Positions 48,446-58,581 of a stretch of DNA of 64,000 nt are shown piece by piece. A program made the position numbers and the translations under genes. The notes below the pieces were generated by a model. It did not search any database. It worked only from the letters and a program-made list of their open reading frames with translations, and was not told the origin of the DNA. The stretch spans positions 19,781,396 to 19,845,395 of the forward strand of contig CALNVZ010003426.1 of assembly GCA_940671915.1 (NCBI GenBank), given 5' to 3'. Source of the DNA: Paracentrotus lividus. Lineage: Eukaryota > Echinodermata > Echinoidea > Camarodonta > Echinidae. How positions within the stretch are numbered: position 1 is the stretch's first letter; every line of letters starts with the position of its first letter.

Positions 48446-49568
48446 AGTTGATAAAGAAGAATGCCAAAAACATAAAATCATAGATTTTATAATAAGGAGC
48501 AAAGCTCTCAAAATTGAAAGGCGAAGTCACACTCTTCGTCAGTGCTCATGGTGTGACAAAAAGATGTATTCAAAATCCGTTTCTGAAACAGACGAAAAAA
48601 CACGACTATTCATGAGCAGACGGATTGTGAAACTCACCTTTCAAAAGAAATCAACGCGCTGAAGATGGAGATGGCGCGAAGAAAATAACGCATCCAAAGA
48701 CGCGTAGTCATGACTGCAAGATGACAATGGCGGATCTCCGACTCCAAACCAGGAATATCTGAAAAGGGCCTCACCGCCGACAGTCAAGAAGTAGCAGTAA
48801 AAATACCTAAAAAGAATTGAACAAAATTGTCTGCTTGGCATCTGTAAAATACATGAATAATACAGTTGATAAAGAAGAATGCCAAAAACGTAAAATCATA
48901 GATTTTATAATAAGGAGCAAAGCTCTCAAAATTGAAAGGCGAAGTCACACTCTTCGTCAGTGCTCATGGTGTGACAAAAAGATAGTATTCAAAAATCCGT
49001 TTCTGAAACAGACGAAAAAACACGACTATTCATTGAGCAGACGATTGTGAAACTCACCTTTCAAAAGAAATCAACGCGCTGTAAGATGGAGATGGCGCGA
49101 AGAAAATAACGCATCCAAAGACGCGTGTTCTCAATGACTACAAGATGACAATGCGGATTCCGACTCCAAACCAGGAATATCTGAAAAGGGCCTCACCGCC
49201 GACAGTCAAGAAGTAGCAGTAAAAATATACTAAAAAGAATTGAACAAAAAATTGCTGCTTGGCATCTGTAAAAATACATGAAAATTACAGTATGATAAAG
49301 AAGAATGCAAAAACGTAAAATCATAGATTTTATAATAAGGACAAAGCTCTCAAAATTGAAAGGCGAAGTCACACTCTTCGTTCAGTGCTCATGATGTGTG
49401 ACAAAAAAAGATGTATTCAAAATCCGTTCTTGAAACAGACGAAAAAAAACACGACTATTCCTTATTTTATAAAATCTATGATTTTATGGTTTTTGGCATT
49501 CTATCTTTATCCAACTGTTTATTCATGTATTTTACAGATGCAAGCAGACAATTTTAGTTCAATTCTTA
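48446..49568 (+). repeat. 420-bp tandem repeat with partial third and inverted end
   Basis: The unit from TTGATAAAGAAGAATGCC to ACATGAATAATACAG occurs at 48446-48865 and again at about 48866-49288. A third copy breaks off at about 49460. It then continues as an inverted piece of the same unit (49462-49558). Differences are mostly indels. No gene is recognised. Confidence 0.85.
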
Positions 49569-49584
49569 TATATATATATATATA

Positions 49585-50294
49585 CAGTGTGTCCCAGAAA
49601 GAACTATACACTATTCACACTTTTTGAAACGGCTACCAAATTGGAAATATATGGTTTTTTGGGGGAAAGATATTATATAGAGAAAGCTCATATCCTCATC
49701 TATTATTTTACAAAACAAAGCAGTCCGAAAATGATGCATGCTTCAATGAGCAACTTTGCCACTTTTGCGGAAAGACCATCAGAATAAACGAGAAGCTTGC
49801 TGCCCAGGAATATCGCTATACATTATACACACCTCCCAATGGCACGACATGAGGCGATGAAACACTAATGGCGTGAATCGCTAACAAAGACAAATAACCA
49901 AAAGTAGAAAGTAACACATTCAATATATTATGCCGAAATTTAATTGACAACCTTTTTGTTTTTATATTATTATTGGTTTCTGTCTTTTTGTTTATTTTTT
50001 GCCTTCTTGTACTAGCCGTATTTCACGCCATTATTGTTTTTTATCCTCATGACCGCCCATACGCAGCGCTAGTAAAAGCATAGCAAATTTCCTGCGCAGC
50101 CTCCTCTTTGTGTCCTCACACAAGTTGCCCATTTTTCATTGAAACATGTATCATTTTTGTGAGTTTTGCGGGTACAAATTGATCGTTTAGGGATATGGAG
50201 CTTTCTCTACATATGAATCTTTCCCCTCAAGAATCATATATTTCTTATTTTTGTAGCCATTTCAAAAGTGTATAGTTCTTCTGGAGACACACTG
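49585..50294. mobile_element. CAGTGTGTCCCAG-family inverted-repeat element
   Basis: It begins CAGTGTGTCCCAGAAAGAAC and ends TTCTGGAGACACACTG, flanked by TA. The terminal repeats share a GAACTATAC-type segment and an ATATATG-rich tract. A solo left end lies at 32417. Non-coding, 710 bp. Confidence 0.85.
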
Positions 50295-50308
50295 TATATA
50301 CAGTTATA

Positions 50309-51205
50309 CAGAGTGAGTCAAATAAAAAATGTCCTATCCATTTTGAAGTTGTCTAGTGAAACATGGTTTCATAATAATAATGTCTTGGTAGATTCATCAG
50401 TCTAACATAATGTTGGTACGTTTTCTTTTGGATCTTGCACTCATGACTGAATGAACAGAAAATCTCACTTGTGCCAAGTGGCTGGGTGAAGAATAATAAA
50501 TTAGGAATTTATTACTTATGTGCACGCAACAAAGACACACACCAACACGTACCTTCATTTACACATACATAAAAAGTACATACACACCCACATCCTCAAC
50601 ACACGCACGCTACATACACCCTCCACACACACACACACACACACACACACACCACACACACACAAGCACCAATACAATACCCTATCTCATCTCATGACCA
50701 GTACACATACACAACCCACCCTCAGCAAATATACACACACACCCTCACTCTTACTCCATAAACAGTTCAGTGATGGTCTTAAAACATCAATGGAATTCTC
50801 TATTGCAAATTGTTTAACTGCTGTGTCTTTTGTGTGTGTGTGTTGTGTGTGTGTGTGGTGTTGACGATGTGCGTTTGTTTAGGAGGATTGTGTGTGTGTG
50901 TGGTGTGTGTGTGTGTGTGTTTGTGTGTTTGAGAGAGCGAGAGAGAGGGTGTGCGGGTAAGTGCGAACACAATTTTTTTTCCTGTCAACATTTGCTTTTA
51001 ATCTTCACCCAGCCACTTGGCGCAGGTGAAATTTTACTGTCTTCAGAAGATTGTCTGGTATTCAGTCATGCGTGCAAAGATCCAAAAGATATAATATGCT
51101 AGAAGGATGACTTTACCAAGACATATCATGAAGCCCATGATTTAATGTTAATACTTTTCACAAGACAACTTCGAAATGATGGGACATTATTTTTGACTCA
51201 CTCTG
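50309..51205. mobile_element. CAGAGTGAGTC-family element, intact copy
   Basis: It begins CAGAGTGAGTCAAATAAAAA and ends GACTCACTCTG, flanked by TA. The terminal repeats of about 230 bases include CATTTTGAAGTTGTCT and the CCACTTGGC/CAGTCATGCG words used to recognise other copies. CA and GT repeats fill the centre. Confidence 0.88.
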
Positions 51206-51244
51206 TATACTGACAAGGGTAAGGTAGTGATTAGAATCCCTTCG

Positions 51245-52829
51245 ATGGAGAGCATGGAGAGGGGATGGGGAAGGGGTAACGGAGGGAGGTCTTTTTTATT
51301 TCACTTACATTTTTCAAAGGAAGAACGAATGTCGATTGATTTCTACACCTTGGCCAAACGAATTTCTTTCATTAATGAAAAGGCGTAATGCTCAATCAAT
51401 ATTCATTAATTTGTTTGCCTTAAACCGTTTTAAAGATTTAGTTGAAATGTTCCATGCGACATAAATTTCCCTGCCCGCATTTTCAACATAATTAGAAGAG
51501 TTCTTAACCTTCATCGTATCCGTCACTGTATCTTTCGCAAAAAGATATAAAACCACTTAGACTCTTTAAGGTGGATATTTAATAGTATTAAATTACAAGC
51601 AAGTGTGTAGTCGTCCAGTCCTTGAAAAAACGTGATGAGAGTTTTGTTTTTATTAGCGCTGGTTCAAGCTTACACCAGGGTCCGGGTAGAATATAAGGAA
51701 AATAAATATTGAAGCTGTCTGGCCAAAACTACTGCTGGAGTCAGTAACCCCAGAGTATTTACTTCATAGACTGTTTTATAATCCATATTTAAATATTCAT
51801 ATTATGAATGAAAGCTCCGTAAAAACTACAAACAACAACAACAAATAAGCTACTAATTAAAGATAGAATAATTTACATCAGATTTCAAGACCTCACATTC
51901 CGTCACAAGTTTATAAAACCGTTTATATTGGATTAAGAAGGGGATGTTTAACAGTTGAGTTTGGGTCTATCTTGGTTATACAATCGATAGAACTTTGTAA
52001 TTAACAGATTTAGCTAATTAAAAGACGATATTAATATTGACCATGAAAAAAAATATTGTATATGCAACAACCATTAACACAAAGTTAACTCATTGGCCTT
52101 GATGGAAGCTTAAGATAAACAAACTTTATGTCGGGTTTTTATTGTTGGAAGGAGTAGATAGAGGCAGGAAACATCCGAAAGTGGGAATGGATGGCAAGAT
52201 TGAGGGGAAAGGTTTGAGATTTCTTGCTACTTTCTTCTATTCAATTTCTTTTGGGTGGAGTTATAAGGATCAAGATGTATTTAGATCCATGTAATTATAA
52301 TTAACTATTCCTATTTAAGAGAGCCGATTGGAGACAAGGTTTTTTTTTTTTTTTTTTTTAATTATGTCAAGACAAATTATTGTTTTAATTCATCGTGTGA
52401 AAAGACATTCAACCAAACCTAGCGGAACAAATAAAACAAGACTGGACCTGGGAAAATACACCCTGATCACATTACATGGTAGATCATAGTAATTGGCTAG
52501 AAGATCATCCAATGACGCGACGCATTTATCCGCATCTCTCCAAGTTACACCAGTTGACTGCACCAAAAAAGAATTTACATTAACTATAATACACAATGCT
52601 CTATTGATTAAAGGTAGATTTTGAGTTGGATGTGCAGTGTAAAAGTTCTGTCTACTACAAGTCACGTGATTTGTCTTGCAGAATCGCATATTGTAGGTAT
52701 ATCCTCAAATACATTTTGAGGAGTGGCACAGACACTGCGTCTTTGCAGCTAACAACGGTTGACCAGATAGAAGCTACAATTTATAACTGTTTCGTAGAGT
52801 TGAGAGTTGGTGTTCTACACGTTGAGACC
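51245..52829 (+). repeat. Gene 2 5' flank, paralogous to 1215-3204
   Basis: This is the second copy of the gene 1 upstream region, in the same orientation. The similarity continues through the signal exon and about 270 bases into intron 1. It indicates a segmental duplication that carried promoter, 5' UTR and signal exon together. Confidence 0.85.
52663..52668 (+). promoter_or_regulatory. Conserved E-box (CACGTG) upstream of gene 2
   Basis: This is the counterpart of the site at 3042, within the same 20-base block. The distance to the conserved GTGGCACAGACAC is about 16 bases longer than in gene 1. Confidence 0.5.
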
Positions 52830-52899
52830 ATGGTCTATATGTTTTGTGTTGTCCTGGGGGTCTTTGTTACCTCAGGGTATGCTGTTTCACCTGAAGTAG
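52830..52899 (+). CDS. Gene 2 exon 1: signal peptide
   Basis: The exon encodes MVYMFCVVLGVFVTSGYA followed by VSPEV, close to the gene 1 signal peptide. It has the same strong start context (GAGACCATGG) and ends in one base before donor GTGAGT at 52900 (phase 1). The split codon joined to the LDLa exon reads Val. The reading frame is open upstream of 52830, but that part is not conserved as an ORF in gene 1, so the start at 52830 is preferred. Confidence 0.82.
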
Positions 52900-53177
52900 G
52901 TGAGTCACGTGTTTATAATTTTATAGGCCTATTTTTTTAACGAGCGTAGACGGGAATTTTGAACGACTATAATATATTTAAGATTCAAATGAAAAGTCAT
53001 GTTATCAAAAAAAAAAAAACAAAAAAAAAAGATAATACCATGAGGTACATAAAGTTAGGTTTAACACAAGGAAATTATTCAATAAAAAAGCGACTGGGAA
53101 AAATTCATTCTTGATGGAGTGCATTTCCGAAAGAGTGGCTCAATTTGGAGTCACCTCGTGTCATTTTCATTCTTTAA

Positions 53178-53609
53178 AGGGAAAGTCAGGACCAAAAAAA
53201 AATTAGTTGTTTTTATCAAAAGCAGAATAATTAGAAGAACAGATTTTAAAAAGTTTGAAGGAAATCGGACTACAAATACGAAAGTTATTAATTTCTTTAC
53301 AATCCAAAAGAAATCTGATCACTATACCAAATTGGCAAAAGCTGTGATGTCGTGGGGCACTACTTCCATATACATTTGTATGTTCTATATTGTTTTATGA
53401 TTATTTTCACTTTATTTGTCAAGTTAAAGTTTTCCTCATAACTTTCCCTGAGTTGAACTGATGGAAATATGTTATTGCACCTATGCATTATATATGTATA
53501 TAGCATTATGCATTGTGCATAAAGTGATATTTTTTGTGAATTTCAACATCAACGAATATCTTTTCTTCTTTACTGATATTCTACTTAAAAACTTCTCTTT
53601 TTTTTTCTT

Positions 53610-53647
<38 letters not shown>

Positions 53648-53998
53648 CTTTTTTTTTTTTGTATTTATAGATGGGCTGCCGATTTTTACAATAGTAATAT
53701 AGATGCAATAGCATAATTGCCATCAATATAGCTTGGGCAAAGTTACGAGGAAAACAGTTTCTTCACATTGAAATTGAATATTTATCATAAAACAATTAAG
53801 AAAATTAATGGCAAGTAGTACAACTATGACATCACAGCTGTTGCCAATTTGGTATAGTGATCGGATTTTTTGCATTGTAAAGAAATTTGTAACTTTCTTA
53901 TTAGTAGTTCGATTTTCTTCAAACTTTTGTTGATATGTGTTTTTCTAATTTTCCTGCTTTTGATAGAAGCAATTTGTTTTGGGTCCGGACTTCCCCCT
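53178..53998. mobile_element. TTAA-flanked inverted-repeat element in gene 2 intron 1
   Basis: It is bounded by TTAA on both sides (53174-53177 and 53999-54002), with ends AGGGAAAGTCAGGACC and GGGTCCGGACTTCCCCC. The inverse arms continue for about 170 bases (ATCACTATACCAAATTGGC and its inverse). A T homopolymer lies at 53610-53660. TTAA target duplication is known for piggyBac-type elements; no transposase is present. Confidence 0.78.
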
Positions 53999-54194
53999 TT
54001 AAGAGAGAGTAGGTAATAAATGAATGTGGCATGACAATGGGTGCTCAAACCGAAGGCTAACCATAAGCAAGGGATTTAAAAGGTAAGCTAAAATTATTGC
54101 AAAACCAGGTAAGTGTAAGTAAGAGTATCCATAGGAGAAGAGTGAATGGAATGAGGATACTTTTGTAGATATATACGGTATATTTTTTCATATA

Positions 54195-55514
54195 GGGGAG
54201 ACTGGGGTAATTATGGCCCCGGGGTAATTATGGCCCCTTTGTCTTTGAGAGCTTATAATTCTTTGCTGAATTACACAATAATAATTTAATTTTTCCTCAT
54301 GCCTAGCTAAACTCCTCCTACTATCATATGAGAAAAATAAGCCATTTACATGAAATTTTGTGCTTAGGAGAGTCTAAAATGTACGGCAATCACAATTCTG
54401 TTCGTTGGAAAGTGGCAAGTCTACTTTTTTATTTGGGGTGTGATATCATTAATTAAAATCATTTAAGATGAAATTTTGATTGAAACTGAAACAATAGGAC
54501 CTAAAAAACACAACAGAAAAACTTCCACCTGAATATCTTCAATAGTAGAACTGTAAAAGGGGATCAAATCGAAAATGTCATTTGGGGTAATTACGGCCCC
54601 AAATGCATAAACAGTGTACAGTCTGTGTCCAAAAAAAAAAATGGTACAGTCGGAAAAAAATATTTAGGCATAAAAATATTTTCGGACAATGTGTGTTTGT
54701 GGTACCAACTTAAAGCCAAAAGATTTTTTCTAGCTGATGTGCTTTGTTCTGTATAATTTGCTTTCGTAAAACAAAAGTTATGCTAAATTTTGTGCGACGA
54801 TTAACAAATCGAAATTGAGCACTTTATGGCTATTATGCGAAGCCTATACACAAAGGCATGGGACGGCGTGCGAAAAATGGATTTTTCTTGATTGTAGAAA
54901 ACTAGTCATATTTCAAAAATTACAACACCAAATGTGATGAAAAAATTGCAGGTGAAAGTCTGATATTCCTGCTTTATGAAAATCCCAAACAATAGCAGGC
55001 TGTGATTAAAATTCATACTATAAAAAAAAAAATTTCCACTTGTACCATTTTATTTGACACAGACTGTATAAGCGCACATAAGTGTAGATGGGGACATTAA
55101 CTTGTACGATTTTGTACATAAATATATGTATTGCTTTGATTGCATAATTTCAACATTTTGGCTGAACCAATTATTGATTAAATCATTGTTGGTGGTTGAT
55201 AAGTGTAATAGGAATACCCAACAACATTTATTATACATTACCGTCATTAATTAGCATAAAATCTTTGAATTCATACAGTCATTACAAGAGGGGCCATAAA
55301 TACCCCAACCCGTGGGGTAATTATGGCCCCACAAAGTTGCTAACATAATGGTAATTAATATGCAAATGAGAAGAAGCAGGTTCATACTTTCCTTTTTATA
55401 TTATAGGTATATGGGCTGACTGTATTTTTACATATTTAGAATATCATTGGACTTTCATTTAATGGTAGTAATAGGAAATGTGAAAAAGAGGGCCATAATT
55501 ACTCCAGTCTCCCC
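54195..55514. mobile_element. GGGGAGAC-family element, copy 3, next to the LDLa exon
   Basis: It has the same terminal repeats as copies 1 and 2, in reverse orientation, flanked by TA. Its right end (CAGTCTCCCC at 55505-55514) lies 13 bases before the LDLa exon. It hosts an insertion at 54619-55066. Confidence 0.9.
54619..55066. mobile_element. CAGTCTGTGTC element nested at a TA
   Basis: It begins CAGTCTGTGTCC and ends GACACAGACTG, with an inner pair ATGGTAC/GTACCAT. Host copy 1 (reversed) reads CAGTGTATAAGCG with one TA; here the TA is repeated on each side of 448 bp. Confidence 0.9.
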
Positions 55515-55527
55515 TATTATCTTACAG

Positions 55528-55650
55528 TGCGCACCTGCGGGAGTAATGAATTTGCTTGTACATCTGGAAGCATCTGGTGCATTCCTTTATCATGGCGATG
55601 TGACGGTGCGGAAGAGTGTGTAGATGGCAGTGACGAACAGGACTGCCCCG
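55528..55650 (+). CDS. Gene 2 LDL-receptor class A domain exon
   Basis: This 123-nt exon, phase 1 at both ends, encodes a complete LDLa repeat: [15 protein letters not shown], then [13 protein letters not shown], then VDGSDEQDC. All six cysteines and the acidic calcium-binding DGSDE motif are present. The acceptor is CTATTATCTTACAG and the donor GTAGGT. The class A repeat is a known small calcium-dependent ligand-binding module. Its polypyrimidine tract overlaps the end of a transposon (54195-55514), so that insertion, or its precursor, helped form the splice site. Confidence 0.9.
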
Positions 55651-55882
55651 GTAGGTGATTCCGTCTCTAATTCACTTGCCAAAGATCGGATTTAAAATAG
55701 ATATATATTTTTTACTATGCAGGCATGTACCCAGGGGGTCTGACAGGCCTGCCCCCTTCTACCTATAGGCCTACCCATAGTTTAGACGTTCTTGGAATCG
55801 AGAATTTGGGGGCTTCCCCAGCTGCTAAACTTAAAAAAAAAATAATAATACAAATACAAAACAAAAGAAAAAAAATCAAGTA

Positions 55883-56540
55883 GGGGAGACCGGGGACAAT
55901 ACTTTTTTTTAAAGCTAAATACTTGCTTAAATTTAAATAAAACGAAATATGTATATCTTAGCTCGACATATGAATAGGTTTGTGGTAAGTAAAACAATTT
56001 ATTTTAAAGCCATTATCATTTCAAAACAAGAGGTCAAGTGTTATATTTTGTTTTTACTTGACAGATCCAAGATTTAAACAACATTAAACACATAAACTAA
56101 TTATAATAAACCATGACAATGCTTGACTCATTTACATTTTCCAGGTGCTATATGCATGATATGGGGCAAACGCTATGGCATTTTTTTTTTTTTTTTTTTT
56201 TTTCACACGTTATTACATTTGCACCCTTCGAGGGCGACCACATTTGGAGAGATTTTTTTTCTATCTTAGCTTAGGTATTCATCGTTGAAACTTTAGCAAT
56301 ATGCAGGTCTAAGAACATAATTTCTAAATAAATAAAAATGACAGTCATAGCTCAACCACATATTTGTCCAGAAGAAAACATTGGGTAGTGTGACATATTA
56401 CTTTCCTGCTCAAAAAATCTGTTGAAAGTTCCTCGAACTGTTAAATCTGCTTACACTCAAACAGCATGTTTAGCGATGAAATGCGCATGCTCTGTACACA
56501 TGTTAAGTTTGTTTCTGCTACAATTGTCCCCGATCTCCCC
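55883..56540. mobile_element. GGGGAGACCGGGG element, variant
   Basis: It begins GGGGAGACCGGGGACAAT and ends ATTGTCCCCGATCTCCCC, flanked by TA. The terminal repeat is a variant of the GGGGAGACTGGGG family, but the interior is unrelated. Confidence 0.85.
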
Positions 56541-56544
56541 TAGT

Positions 56545-56837
56545 AATGATAGTAGTTATGCAGCAGTAGTGTGGCTAATAATATAGTACGTAGTAGTGTA
56601 CTAGTAGTAGTAGTATATATAGTAGTAAGAGTAGTAATAGTAGTAGTAGCTTTCGTTCAGTAGATAGTATAGTCAGTAGATAAGTAGATAAGTAAAGTAG
56701 TATATAGTTAAGTGAGTAGTTTTAATAGTATGAGATAGAGTAGTAGTAAGTAGGTAGTAGCTAGATAGTAGTAGATATGTAAGTTAGCAAGTAGTAGTAG
56801 TATTATTAGTAGTCCCAGTATAGTTAGTATAGTAGTT

Positions 56838-56869
<32 letters not shown>

Positions 56870-57055
56870 AGTAGTAAGTCTATAGTAGACTCAGTAGTAG
56901 TGTAAGTAGTTAAGTTAGTAGTAGTTAGTAGTAGTAGTAGTAGTAATAGTAGAAGTCCTATATTGTAAGTATAGTAGTAGTAGTAGTATAGTAATAGTAA
57001 CAGTAGTAGTAGTAGTAGTTAGTAGTAGTAGTAGCACGAAAAATAGGTAGTAGTA
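56545..57055. repeat. TAG/AGT triplet array
   Basis: About 500 bases of imperfect (TAG)n with indels every few units. It starts a few bases after the preceding element. Confidence 0.95.
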
Positions 57056-57377
57056 GTTATTTATGTTACTCTGAAGGGAATTGAATATGGAGTGTGACCA
57101 TAATTTATGTGTGACCTTACTTCCCCACAGCGATATTCCAAAGATTAATTAAAAAAAAATGAAAAATCTGATGCACCAAAATGAAAAGGACTTAAACAAA
57201 AATTAATTGAAATTGTTAAGGATTTGACAAATTAGTGACAAATTTAGTAAACAGTTTGGCTCTGTTGAATAACACATTTTGATGTCATTTTTTTTTTTTT
57301 TTTTTTTTTGTTATATTGGTCACCTCGTCATCATAACGAATTGCGGGAAAAAAGTTCGTCCAGTCTAATGGTCTATA

Positions 57378-57413
<36 letters not shown>

Positions 57414-57439
57414 CGAAATTCTCTCTTTACAGGCGCCGC

Positions 57440-57563
57440 GATCCAAGAAAGTCGAATTGAATGCATTTTCGGGGGCCCAATTGTCTGGGGACAAAAGAGC
57501 CGCTTTTGTTCCCAGGACAATTGGGCCCCCGAAATTGCATTTTCAATTCGATTTTCTTCGATC
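57440..57563. repeat. 124-bp near-perfect palindrome
   Basis: GATCCAAGAAAGTCGAATTG at the left is matched by the inverse ending CGATTTTCTTCGATC. The inner arm CGGGGGCCCAATTGTC pairs with GACAATTGGGCCCCCG. The loop is only a few bases around 57498-57502. A and T homopolymers flank it on the left (57290-57310 and 57380-57409). Confidence 0.88.
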
Positions 57564-57669
57564 CGCACCTGCTTTATTCTCTATTTCCGAAGGAAAGTCA
57601 ACGTTATCGTTATTATTCTGAAATGTAATTGCATTTTTTTTATTGTCATGCATTCTATTTATTTTACAG

Positions 57670-57856
57670 TAAACTTTGTCCGTTTGGAATGACATTCGAG
57701 ACATGTGGTTCTGGATGTGGGCCTGCATCATGTGCAACTTAACCATAGCTCTAACCCATACTGCCCGGCAGTGTGTACGCGGGTTGCTTCTGCCAGAAGG
57801 CTTAGTAAGAATGAAGACGATGGTAACCAAAGTGTATTACCCTGATCAATGCCCAG
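57670..57856 (+). pseudogene. Gene 2 TIL (trypsin inhibitor-like) exon, frame-broken
   Basis: One frame starts LCPFGMTFETCGSGCGPASC, the typical opening of a TIL cysteine-rich domain. The typical ending is also present but spread over three frames: CVRG then GCFC, PEGLV, NEDDGNQSVLP and DQCPG. The acceptor (ATTTTACAG) and phase 1 donor (GTATAT) are good. The length (187) is not a multiple of three, and the opening frame is off by one from the phase 1 entry. At least three indels are needed to explain this. TIL domains occur in protease inhibitors and in von Willebrand factor/SCO-spondin type proteins. The exon is either decayed or poorly sequenced. Confidence 0.7.
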
Positions 57857-58581
57857 GTATATTATAAATTCATAATTTCAACCTATCCTCATCATCGATC
57901 GCAATTCCAAGAGATGCATTACATTTAACACGAAGATGGCGTAGTTACGAAATCATCAATAATCATCAATTAATGGATTTGCACTCTTTTTCTTTTAATA
58001 TTTTTATCGTAGTGTTTTCTTACAATTTAAAGAGATATTCGGTTAATATAAAGAATGTATTAGATTGTATCAAAGTTTTTCCTGTAATTATTGGTACACT
58101 CTTGAAGTTGTACTACATTTCGTTTCGAAAATAATTAACTGATCAGTTAATACTAATTCCTAATTTAGTTTCGATATATAATGCAATTTGCATTCGTTTA
58201 GGCCTTCATGAAATTTGAACAAAAAATAAGCAAAAGAATACTTATTTTCTATAACATACTTCTTTTGCCCCCTTTTTAAAGAATAAGTCAATTATTCTAG
58301 AACTAAAATCTCACATTGGAAATTTCCCTTAGATAAATATCTTTAGGATTTTAGAGATTTTTTTCTCTCTTGCGTTCGTTTCCAGGTAATCGAGTCAGCC
58401 GCGGAAGACTGACGAAAAGTGTAGTCGCTCGTGGCCTATGAGCGTCACGCGTAAAGAACCTAAAGTTAGAATAAGAATTATCTATGGAACATGGTCTTTG
58501 AAATGATTTCATCGAAATAGTAAAATGATATACACATGTATGTTCTTTTTCAACTGCTTTCCTCTTGATTTCCGTCCACAG
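57857..58581 (+). other. Gene 2 intron before the Cys-repeat exon
   Basis: AT-rich intron without recognised features. Confidence 0.5.
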
